From assembly GCA_014529385.2 (NCBI GenBank), contig CM043962.1, forward strand, positions 43,465,598 through 43,529,597: 64,000 bases of DNA. Reading direction: 5' to 3'. Positions 1 through 8,594 of the stretch are shown in pieces. Each line of letters starts with the position of its first letter. Within the stretch, counting starts at the first letter, position 1. The position numbers and the translations under genes were made by a program. Origin of the DNA: Adiantum capillus-veneris (lineage: Eukaryota; Streptophyta; Polypodiopsida; Polypodiales; Pteridaceae). The notes under the pieces were generated by a model, which did no database searches, was not told the origin of the DNA, and was given only the letters and a program-made list of their open reading frames with translations.

Positions 1-136
1 TTTTATTAAGAGATCAAGTGTCCTCCTCACAAAGAAGCAAACAAAAAGTACTAGCAAAGTATTTGAAATTTGTAAGATTTTTGTACTAAGTTTTGACATC
101 ATTGCACCGGTTTTTCTCTTTACCATGGTTTTCTCA

Positions 137-139
<3 letters not shown>

Positions 140-195
<56 letters not shown>
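140..195. repeat. (TA)n microsatellite
   Basis: About 28 uninterrupted TA dinucleotides, followed to about position 372 by mixed TG/TA low-complexity sequence. The rest of 1-387 is AT-rich and holds no recognisable gene. It is the left flank of the gypsy insertion that starts at 388. Confidence 0.95.
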
Positions 196-197
<2 letters not shown>

Positions 198-387
198 GTG
201 TGTGTATAAATAGAGAAATATAAATAAATAAATTTACATATATAACAAAAAAACTCATTAACATATATTTTGTATCTACTTATTTATATTGTGTGTAGTG
301 TGTGTGTATATATATATATACACTCACATATTTATGTGTGTGTGTGTGTGTATGTATATATGTATATGTACTTATAGAACTTACTAG

Positions 388-2464
388 TGAGGGCGAGCTT
401 TTTGAAATGGGGCCTCTAAACCCAAACCAATGGGCCTACCCTCACAAAATGTTCGTAGAGAGGTACGCACACTACTTGGGGCACCATCTTCTTTTGGGAA
501 TGGGGAAGGAAACCAATCAAAATAACACTTGCACTCACCCACTCAAGCAACACACTTTGAAAACCCCCTTACTCTATATACACTTTGGACACTTGAACAC
601 CATCAACGATTATGCAACCCAATGCCGTGCATCAAAATGAAATATGCAATTTGTGGAATAGCATTCACCTTCTCCCCATAAGAATACCCATAATACATCC
701 AAACTCTTCCTCTCTCAAGCACTCATCAAAAAAATCATGCGCACAAGACTTGCCTCTCAAACACACAAGAGAATCACTTACATCAAACTAACACACTTTG
801 CATAGAGAGCTCATCTCCATCTATGCAATGCCGTGACACAAATAAAATCACCATGAGAGGTAGCCACATGCATATGTAATGAAGCAAAAGAGAGTTGGAG
901 TGAGAAATTTCTTTAGACCAATTGAATAAGTGTGGAGAAACAAACCAATGGTAAATTGAGAATAGAACACTTACTTGATTTCTCGCACACCTTTTAAGGG
1001 GAGGACAGACGCTTGCTAACCATCACGAATTGCGACACTTGAAAGTTTTGAAGATGATTTCATGATCATTAACATAACCATGAGAGATATCATGATGTAT
1101 TTACAGGTTATTGAGGTGCTACAAATGATTTATTGGGTTGATGGAGTAAGAGATTGTAGAATGGAAAGAGTGGAGAATAGAGTTGCACTTCCTCCAAAGA
1201 GGAGGGTTAGGAGGGAGGATGTGAAAGAGGGAGAGTTGGGATTTTCTCTACTATTGATCAAGAAACAACATGAAGTTGAAAATATAGGTGTGTGTCCTTG
1301 AGTCTCTCCAAGGGGGGCTATTTATAGTTGTGTAGGAGTGGGATTATGCTACACTTAATTAGAGTAAGTGATTAGACCTAATTAAGTGTCCTTTGACCAC
1401 TCATTGAATATTGGACATAAAAGGGACTATTTATTCACCAAAAATATCATTTTAGACCGTGAAGGCTCCATAGGGGTGCATAATGTAGGTGGGCCCCACC
1501 ATGAGGCCCTACGGGTGGCTCCTGCGGGGTATCTCAATTTGTCTGTCTTGGCATTTAGAAAGCATCTTTAGGTTGGTCTCATCACATGCAAGTGACCTTG
1601 AACACTCATTGCTCTTCTAGAAGATGAGTAGGGGAAAAATAAGATCTCACCCTCTTGATTTACTTGATTTACAGTTCCCTTTTGCTGCGAATCTGACAGA
1701 TTTACACTATTTTGACCATAACTTTTTACCTGTAGCTCGGAATGACATGCTTCAAAAGGCAAAATTGACCTTCTCAACATGTTTGATATGAATTTGGACT
1801 ATTCTTCACGCCCATGCACCAAGGAATTCGGTTTGGAAGGTCCACACTAGGCTAGGGAACCCTTTGCTTCCAAGTCTTCTTGTATGGGCCCTTTGCTTGT
1901 ATGCATCCAAGGGGAATCATGCTTTCTCAAAAGGCTATGATGCTTACACAAATAGAGGAGGGCCCAATATTATTTTCTTGTGAAAAGAATATACAATTGG
2001 AGTCTTTTTGAAAGGAGAAAAACTATATGTATATTCTTAAGAGATATTGGGCCACCTATGTAGGGGGCATAGAAGACTTGTAGAGATGGACCATAATCTT
2101 TGGTAAAGACAAGTGGAGAGCTGATTTCCATGGTAATTTATCTATATGGGATGGAAGATGGATATATTATTTTTCTACTACTAATTCACAAGAGGTAAGA
2201 AAGTTTGGGGGTAGATAGTTGGTTATTGTATGCTTACTTTTATTTACAAAGCAAAAAGAAAAGGGTGGTAATATAAATATATGACTAAGGTGACATTTTT
2301 GGGAAGAGTACAATGTATGTGTCGCCAAAAAGGTTAAACGAAGAGGGGGAATTTACTCTAGATAACTTAATAGCGTAGAAAAATATATATACACATATGA
2401 GGAAGAGGACGTTGAGTAGACTGAGAAATGTTGCAAAAAGATGGTTACCATTTTATGCCACTCA
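388..2464 (-). repeat. Element A 3' LTR
   Basis: A direct copy of 8595-10669 at a constant offset of 8207 bases. I saw about six substitutions and one 2-bp indel, nearly all within about 145 bases of the 2464 end. Short ORFs inside it are identical in both LTRs but have no coding character. A CTATAAATAG box on the minus strand at 1318-1327 is the likely core promoter of the LTR. Confidence 0.95.
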
Positions 2465-2470
2465 TATTAG

Positions 2471-2481
2471 CCCTCCCCCAA
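2471..2481 (-). other. Element A polypurine tract
   Basis: On the minus strand a purine run (TTGGGGGAGGG) ends a few bases before the 3' LTR. This is the expected primer position for plus-strand DNA synthesis. The rest of 2465-2637 between the tract and the pol stop is T-rich on the plus strand and carries no gene. Confidence 0.7.
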
Positions 2482-2637
2482 GCCTAGAGATATTCTGAAT
2501 ATCTCTAGGAGATTGGTGTTGCTTCTTTTCCTTCTTTTTTTTTCTCTTTTTTTGTCATTTTTCTTTTTCCACTTTTTTTTTTCAATAGGAGGAGTGTCAT
2601 GCACTCTTTTACTCCATTAGACCTGCTTTTCATTACC

Positions 2638-5196
2638 TCAATCCCATAAATTGGAGATGGGAGGGTTGCCTTGGCTATGTTCAGATTCCAAGGCTGGTTC
2701 TTCTTTGCACATCAAAGCTTTAAAAATAGGTGGAGCATTTGCCAAGCCGAAGGGAGCCATGTCAATTTGGAGCTTACACGATGTAGGTAGATGACAACCT
2801 ATCAACGGATTGATACGTTGAAAGTAGGGCTTTAATCTCCATCCATTGACTCTGGTCTTGTGGAGTTTTCCTAATAAATCTGCTAATCTGTAACTACCAT
2901 TCCCAAACTTTGTTTTTATCATGAAAGATCCCTCCCATCTTTGCAAAAACTTTTTGTCGAGTCGAGTATCAAGTCGGTTATCATAGCGAAGAACCAACAT
3001 ACCTTCCTTCAATCCTTTCCCCTTGAGCTTCTTGTTGATTTTATCCCTTTGGCTTGTCGCTTTGGTGATGTAGTGATCAATGGACTCTTCTCTATCTAGC
3101 TCAAGTCGTTGGAGATCTAAGATCCTTTCATGTAGAACCTCTTTTGGTTTTTGTGCCACTCTTGCAAGAACGCGCAAGCTTGAGAGCTCTACCTCAATGG
3201 GGAGAAGTGCCTCCTGTCCATAAACTAGATGAAAAGGGGTGAATTGGGTAGATACCTTGAAAGATGTCCTATACGCCCAAAGAGCAGCCGTCAAATGGCG
3301 ATCCCAATCATTAGGCCGGTCCACAACCTGCTTAGAAATGATCTTACATATCATTCCATTCACTTTTTCCACCAATCCATTGCATTGAGGATAGTAGGGT
3401 GTGGAATGCAGGTGTTTCACTTTTAACCTCCTCAAGAGATCATTCAGAAGGTCAGCCCTAAAACCCGGGCCTCGATCTGATAAGATTTCTAGGGGTGTTC
3501 CAAACCTACTACAAATATGATCAAAAATAAACTTTGATACCTCTTCAGCTGTGATTCGGGTTGTGCTTGTTGCTTCCGCCCATCGTGTCATGTAGTCAAC
3601 ACCCATGATGATGAAAACCTTCCCTGTAGAAGTACGAGGTAGGGGACCTATTGCATCCACACCCCACTTTTCAAAAGGGCCATAAGATATTATTGGGACT
3701 CGAGGCTCATATGTTAGTCGTCTATCCCCAGCAATTTGGCATGGCTTACATGCCTTACACCAATATTGGACATCACGATGTAAGCTCGGCCAAATAAACC
3801 CTGCTTGTAAAATCTTCCTACTTGTAATATCTTGAGAAAAGTGACCACCACAGACATCATCATGACATGAAAGAAGAATTTTCTCTATCTCTTGCACACC
3901 TGATACTCTCCTCAAGACCAAATCTTTCCCTTTGTGATATAAATCATCCCCGATCAACTGGTAAGGTGTGGCCTTCTTAACTAGTCTATGTCTTTGCACC
4001 TTGTCTAAGTGTTTGGGACACTCACCTACTTGTAGAAAGAAGATAATGTCTTTTAGCTCCTCTTGACCTTGATATTTGGGTTCATATAGTTTCACACCTC
4101 CTACCGCCATTTGAAGCTTTTCATTTGCGAGTAAGTCTGCTTCCTTGTTATGAGTTCTCACAATGTGTTGTACCTCTGTTGCTTTAAAACCCTTTATCAA
4201 AGCTCTTACACTACTAAGCCACTCAAACAATGTACGATTCTTGTACCTCCAAGTCCCTTGGATTTGCCTGACCACTAGCAAAGAATCACCTTTTATAATA
4301 AGTCTTTGTATGCCTAATTCTTTGCATTCTTCTAACCCAAGGGTTAGAGCAGCATACTCAGCCTCATTGTTAGAGTGAACACTGGGTAGAGTGATACCTT
4401 TTCTAACCATTACCTCCTTTTGTGGGTTTAAAATGATGATCCCCCCTGATGCTTTGTCTTGTTGGCGTTGATAAGCTCTGTCAAAGCATAAAGTATGGGC
4501 ATTATCAATCTCCTTCACTTTGAACTGTTTTGAGCCTTCCTCTCTTTGTAGTCGTGATCCTTCCCTTTCTCTCACTTTGTAGGTGAGAATGTCTGCAAGT
4601 CCTGCTCTTGTGCTATCTTCTACAAGGAAAGTGTATTCAAATTCTTGGAGTTCAAGCACCCACTTTGCTATTCTAGATGAGAGGCTCATGTGTTGTACTA
4701 CATATGGTAGATTGTGCTCTAAGGTGAGAAAAACAAATGGCACAGGGAGAAGATACGATCGAAACTTCCTTACCGCAAACAAGATTGCAAAGACCACTTT
4801 CTCCATTTCAGTGTATCCCTTCTCGGCCGGAGTCATCTCCTTGCTTGCAAAATAGATCGGCCTCATGTATGATTTTTTAGGATCTTTTTGCATCAAGACA
4901 ACACCAATTGCTTCGAAACCTACACTGGGAGTGACATAGTAGGTCTCCTTTGAATCTGGTGGCATTAGGATTGGGAGAGAGCTAAGAATGCCGTTCACTT
5001 CCTCAAAACATTTTGCATGTTCCCTCCCCCATTCAAATGTAGATTGGCTTGCCAACCTATGCAAAGGGGCGATGGCTTCTGCTAGGAGATGGATGAAGCG
5101 AGACAGGTACCTCACTTTGTGGTTGAAGGTCATTAGCTCCTTAGTTGTTGTTGGTGGAGATAATGACAAAAGGGCCTCTACTTTAGAGGGATCCAC
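2638..5196 (-). CDS. Element A pol, second part: dual RNase H and integrase
   Basis: 852 codons. Residues ~1-208 are the RT-linked RNase H, which looks degenerate: the first catalytic Asp is missing in VTPSVGFEAIGVVL. Residues ~235-365 are a second RNase H with all four expected acids visible: D239 (CFDRAY), E278 (NNEAEY), D304 (IKGDSL) and D354 (NKEADL). Integrase follows: an HHCC-like finger at ~445-486 and the catalytic triad D514, D574, E610 with 35 residues between the last two. The C-terminal integrase fold ends near residue 790. The last ~40 residues carry a piece resembling an RT motif (MAPFGLANAPPIF). The reading frame differs from the upstream RT part; a one-base loss in a G run near 5204 explains the break. 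Confidence 0.9.
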   Translation of the reverse strand: MDPSKVEALLSLSPPTTTKELMTFNHKVRYLSRFIHLLAEAIAPLHRLASQSTFEWGREHAKCFEEVNGILSSLPILMPPDSKETYYVTPSVGFEAIGVVLMQKDPKKSYMRPIYFASKEMTPAEKGYTEMEKVVFAILFAVRKFRSYLLPVPFVFLTLEHNLPYVVQHMSLSSRIAKWVLELQEFEYTFLVEDSTRAGLADILTYKVREREGSRLQREEGSKQFKVKEIDNAHTLCFDRAYQRQQDKASGGIIILNPQKEVMVRKGITLPSVHSNNEAEYAALTLGLEECKELGIQRLIIKGDSLLVVRQIQGTWRYKNRTLFEWLSSVRALIKGFKATEVQHIVRTHNKEADLLANEKLQMAVGGVKLYEPKYQGQEELKDIIFFLQVGECPKHLDKVQRHRLVKKATPYQLIGDDLYHKGKDLVLRRVSGVQEIEKILLSCHDDVCGGHFSQDITSRKILQAGFIWPSLHRDVQYWCKACKPCQIAGDRRLTYEPRVPIISYGPFEKWGVDAIGPLPRTSTGKVFIIMGVDYMTRWAEATSTTRITAEEVSKFIFDHICSRFGTPLEILSDRGPGFRADLLNDLLRRLKVKHLHSTPYYPQCNGLVEKVNGMICKIISKQVVDRPNDWDRHLTAALWAYRTSFKVSTQFTPFHLVYGQEALLPIEVELSSLRVLARVAQKPKEVLHERILDLQRLELDREESIDHYITKATSQRDKINKKLKGKGLKEGMLVLRYDNRLDTRLDKKFLQRWEGSFMIKTKFGNGSYRLADLLGKLHKTRVNGWRLKPYFQRINPLIGCHLPTSCKLQIDMAPFGLANAPPIFKALMCKEEPALESEHSQGNPPISNLWD

Positions 5197-7190
5197 TTGA
5201 ATTCCTTTTGAGAAACCACATGGCCTAGCAAAACCACCTGAGATTCACCAATATGACACTTCTCTGGGTTGAGTTGTCCCCCAAATTGATGGAGCCTCTT
5301 AAGCCCCTCTTCAACCTTTTGGCAGTGAAGTGATCTACAACTATAAATACAGAAATCATCCATAAAGACTCTTATAGATTTTCCAAAGAATGGCTGAAAT
5401 ACAAATATTGTGAATCTCATGAAGGTGCTAGGAGCATTGGTGAGCCCAAAAGGCATTACTCTGAATGCAAAACATCCCCAAGGTGTGATGAAGGTGGTTT
5501 TTGGTTGGTCCTCTTCTGCTATTCTAATTTGAAAATATCTTGAATACCCATCACACACAGTGTAGCATTCGTGACCTGCTACTTCATTCAAAATTTTATC
5601 TTGGAAAGGGAGAGGGAAGTGGTCCCTCTTTGTCGCAGCGTTGAGGGGTTTGTAATCCACGCAGACCCTCCACTTACCATTCTTCTTGGGAGTGACTACA
5701 ATAGGTGATACCCATTCGGAGTTGGATACTGGATAGATGAAGCCAGCCTTCAAGAGTCGATTTACTTCTTGTAGGAGAGCCTTTTGTTGCACAGATCCTA
5801 GTCGCCTTAACTTTTGAGCCACGGGTTTGGTCCCTGGTTTCAATTCAATTCGATGCTCTATTACATCTACACCTCTTATTTGTGAGTAGTCAGTGATAAA
5901 CAAATTGGGATACCTCCTTAACATATTGATATAGGACCTCTTCTCCTCACAAGTAAGATCTTTTGCAAGCATCTTCTCAAATCCTTCTTCAAGGTGGTGG
6001 CATCTTTCATCCCCTCGTGTGTGATTGTCTGTTGGCTTTTCTTCTACTGGAACATCTTGAGTGTTGGCGCTGAATACAATTCCCATTACCTCCAAAGAAG
6101 ACTCCTCTTCACTGGTTGATGCTTCTCCATCACTTGAGTAAGGACTCTCCTCCTCGCTCTCTTCATCTGCCGTGGTTTCATAGTTGATATCTAGTTGCTT
6201 TCCTTCTCGCCAATCATACACCACCGGTTGACCCTTCTTAAGAATCAAACGACCACTTCCCCATTTTTGATCTGCATTCACAGCAATGAGCCAAGGCCTC
6301 CCTAGGATGATGGGATAGCCCTCCCTCTTAGCTGGCATGACATACATATCCACTCGTGCATCTATGTTACATACACAGACTTTTACATTTTCAATGATCC
6401 CCAAACACTTCACACTTGAGTTTTTGGCTAGCCTAGCTTGACAATTAGAGGACTTTGTAATTTCAAGCCCTAACTTGTTCATTGATTTTTCCGTGATCAC
6501 ACACATTTGAGCTCCACCATCAACATATACATTAGACACCTTTTTACCCCTTATGTAAGCATCCACAATGGGTTCCACATCTTTTTGTAGCTTTGAGGCC
6601 ACAACCTTAATGGAAAGATTTGCTTTCTTTTTTGGAATTCTTGTACTTACCAACTTTGGCCATTGCCTTCTTACTTTGGATGATAGGTGTAGAAGTTGAG
6701 GCCATGAAATGTTTGGCTTTTGGGTTTGTAAATCCTCCAGGATGTTGTAGGGCTCTAGCTCCTTTCCCAATGGGAAGTCGTCGATACCAATTTCCCTTCG
6801 CCTTGATCTTTTCTTCCTGCTACTTTCAGCTTCTTCCATCTTTGACTTCTTCTTCTTGTCCCTTCTGGCTGAATTTGTTCCTTCACTTCTCATGTCTTCA
6901 TCCTTGTCATGTGCTCTTGTGCGTTTTTCTGCCGGCATAACATCAAAGTTTAGAGTATGCTCATCTATTACCTCTTCTAGCTTGATGATGTTGACTCCTC
7001 TTTCTTCCTCCTCATGTGGGACGAGAGGTATATTTGCTGGTGGTGGTGGTCGACGAAGGATTTGTGGGCCTTGAGCTAGTTCTTGTTGCACAGTGAGAGG
7101 AGGCGGTCTGGGGGGATATATGTCTCCCGGAAGTCGCCTTGGATGTGGACAATTGTACATGCCATGGCCCATTTCATTGCAATTCCAACA
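5178..7190 (-). CDS. Element A pol, first part: zinc knuckle, protease and RT
   Basis: The open frame begins just after a TGA at 7191-7193 with a CCHC zinc knuckle (CWNCNEMGHGMYNC), so the ATG at 7172 lies inside the knuckle and is not a real start. A basic Lys/Arg/Glu-rich linker follows. The aspartic protease active site reads VDGGAQ near residue 218 counted from that ATG, a DGGA variant rather than DTGA. RT has SPIVVTPKKNGKWRVCVDYK, VMPFGLTNAPSTF and the catalytic FMDDF at ~603-607. The frame ends soon after the RT palm by a frameshift into the RNase H/integrase frame. Confidence 0.9.
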   Translation of the reverse strand, partial: CWNCNEMGHGMYNCPHPRRLPGDIYPPRPPPLTVQQELAQGPQILRRPPPPANIPLVPHEEEERGVNIIKLEEVIDEHTLNFDVMPAEKRTRAHDKDEDMRSEGTNSARRDKKKKSKMEEAESSRKKRSRRREIGIDDFPLGKELEPYNILEDLQTQKPNISWPQLLHLSSKVRRQWPKLVSTRIPKKKANLSIKVVASKLQKDVEPIVDAYIRGKKVSNVYVDGGAQMCVITEKSMNKLGLEITKSSNCQARLAKNSSVKCLGIIENVKVCVCNIDARVDMYVMPAKREGYPIILGRPWLIAVNADQKWGSGRLILKKGQPVVYDWREGKQLDINYETTADEESEEESPYSSDGEASTSEEESSLEVMGIVFSANTQDVPVEEKPTDNHTRGDERCHHLEEGFEKMLAKDLTCEEKRSYINMLRRYPNLFITDYSQIRGVDVIEHRIELKPGTKPVAQKLRRLGSVQQKALLQEVNRLLKAGFIYPVSNSEWVSPIVVTPKKNGKWRVCVDYKPLNAATKRDHFPLPFQDKILNEVAGHECYTVCDGYSRYFQIRIAEEDQPKTTFITPWGCFAFRVMPFGLTNAPSTFMRFTIFVFQPFFGKSIRVFMDDFCIYSCRSLHCQKVEEGLKRLHQFGGQLNPEKCHIGESQVVLLGHVVSQKEFKWIPLK

Positions 7191-7247
7191 TCACAACTCT
7201 TGAGCTTGTCTTCGTTGATTGCGATTCCCTTCTCTTGGTTGTCGTTG

Positions 7248-7943
7248 TTAAGGTAGGCCCTGTACTAGATTCAGAGTGAGGTTCTCAAGCTGTTGAGTTA
7301 GCCTTTGTAAAACCTCTTGTTGAGAGTTATCTCCTATTTGTGAAGATTGTGCAAGAGGGGCCCTAAATTGTGCTTCCATGGTTTGTGAAGACTCCCTCTC
7401 ACTCACTTCATTCAAACCCCTTGCTCTATGTGCTTGGAAGTGTAGTTTTCTAAACTTGATGATGGCTACCTCACGTGCTTCTTCGAAGGTGGATGGGAAT
7501 TTTAGCTCTACTTTAGCCTTTAAAAGTGGATACAAGCCAACCATGAATCTCTCTTTTTTTAGAAAGTTAGGTGCACCACCATGATTTTCTAATGTAGCCT
7601 CCCACCTACCCCATAGATTGACAAAGGTTGCTTCATAAGAGGGATAGTCTTCAAGTGATACCTGCTGATGTCCAATAAGACATTTCCATAGTCCTTCAGA
7701 AGTATCCCCTTGCCCGAACTTGGAGAGGAAGCTTGCTCGCAGTCTCTCCCAATTGGACTTGATTTGGGGTTGCAAGGTCTCATACCATGCTTTAGCTTCT
7801 GCTTTTAGAACCAACGGGAAGGCTCGTAGCTTTACTTCCTCTTCATCTCTCCCGGATATGAGATGTGCCATCTCCAAGTTGTCAAGAAACTCTTGCGCAT
7901 CTTCCCCACTTCTTGCATAGAACGTGGGAAAAGAACTTGACAT
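7248..7943 (-). CDS. Element A gag (capsid region)
   Basis: 231 codons from ATG at 7943. The sequence has the retrotransposon gag fold signature: a hydrophobic start, KAWYETLQ, W-x2-L-x4-F (NWERLRASFLSKF) and YEATFVNLW. It ends at a TAA (7248-7250). The same frame then continues for 18 codons to a second stop, TGA, directly before the zinc knuckle of the next ORF. Gag and pol are therefore in one frame split by two stops. CGA to TGA by CpG deamination is a simple origin for the second stop. Capsid assembles the cytoplasmic particle in which reverse transcription occurs. Confidence 0.88.
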   Translation of the reverse strand: MSSSFPTFYARSGEDAQEFLDNLEMAHLISGRDEEEVKLRAFPLVLKAEAKAWYETLQPQIKSNWERLRASFLSKFGQGDTSEGLWKCLIGHQQVSLEDYPSYEATFVNLWGRWEATLENHGGAPNFLKKERFMVGLYPLLKAKVELKFPSTFEEAREVAIIKFRKLHFQAHRARGLNEVSERESSQTMEAQFRAPLAQSSQIGDNSQQEVLQRLTQQLENLTLNLVQGLP

Positions 7944-8028
7944 TTTGTTTAGACTTTTTGAAATTTCTTTTTTTTAAAGAAACTTTTCTCTTACGGGCCG
8001 CACAAGATTGTTGACACTATAAATCTGA

Positions 8029-8241
8029 TTACATTAAAATGAAGATGTACACATCCATTGTTAATTCGTACTTTATCATAGGTAGAATAAATGGATTAAT
8101 TGAAGCATTGATTTCATTGAGGCGAGTGGATCCAAATATCCTCCTTATGATATATTGAAACCTAAACTTAGTTGCAATGATTATATGAATGGATTGCCGA
8201 TCAATAGGCCTAAAAGGTTCATTGTTTTGATCGTGATTCAT
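8029..8241 (-). CDS. Element A leader ORF b, repeat of leader ORF a
   Basis: A 70-codon ORF between the primer site and gag. Its product aligns without gaps to the neighbouring 71-codon ORF at about 29 of 70 positions. The conserved core is FG-x2-RL-x-EI-x-AS-x-NP-x-ILP-x-I-x-YE and the shared end is DV-x2-FIL. It has no similarity I recognise. Some Tat/Ogre elements carry an ORF upstream of gag, so coding is plausible. The alternative is a decayed duplicated leader segment. The function is unknown. Confidence 0.45.
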   Translation of the reverse strand: MNHDQNNEPFRPIDRQSIHIIIATKFRFQYIIRRIFGSTRLNEINASINPFILPMIKYELTMDVYIFILM

Positions 8242-8324
8242 GTGCTACTCCTCGTTGTTGGTTTGAAGACCTCGTTCCTTCATATGGCCCTTGAGCACCC
8301 CTTCACCACTTCTTGTTCCTGCCT

Positions 8325-8540
8325 TTAAAACAAAATGAAAACGTGAACATCAAAAGAAGTTTCATAATTGATGATTGGAAGTATAATTGGATTGGGTGAT
8401 GCCAGTATTTCTCTAAGTCTTTCTGCACCAAACATAAAAACAATGCGTTGCTGGAAAAAGACTTTTCTATCTATGTGAACATTTACTCTAATGTGTTGTG
8501 CAAAATGAAATGGATAGATGGGAACTCCATTGTTTATCAC
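8325..8540 (-). CDS. Element A leader ORF a, first of a duplicated pair
   Basis: A 71-codon ORF starting about 35 bases downstream of the primer site in element orientation, in a different frame from leader ORF b. It is hydrophobic with several basic residues and ends in FILF. The ungapped match with ORF b (about 41 percent by hand) is better than expected for random AT-rich sequence. No known domain was recognised. Confidence 0.45.
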   Translation of the reverse strand: MINNGVPIYPFHFAQHIRVNVHIDRKVFFQQRIVFMFGAERLREILASPNPIILPIINYETSFDVHVFILF

Positions 8541-8573
8541 TAAAAAATTTGAAGGTAACTTGGAAATATGTTC

Positions 8574-8589
8574 CTCTGTGGGGGCACCA
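8574..8589 (-). other. Element A primer-binding site
   Basis: Five bases inside the 5' LTR, the minus strand reads TGGTGCCCCCACAGAG. The TGG start and position fit a tRNA 3' end. I could not assign the tRNA with confidence, but it is not the usual initiator-Met sequence. Confidence 0.6.
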
Positions 8590-8594
8590 CTTTA

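Noticed and set aside
388-2464. Short ORFs repeated in both LTRs of element A (for example 1062-1301 and 9269-9508)
   Set aside because: They are identical only because the LTRs are copies of each other. They have no domain, no codon signature and run partly against the element's sense strand.
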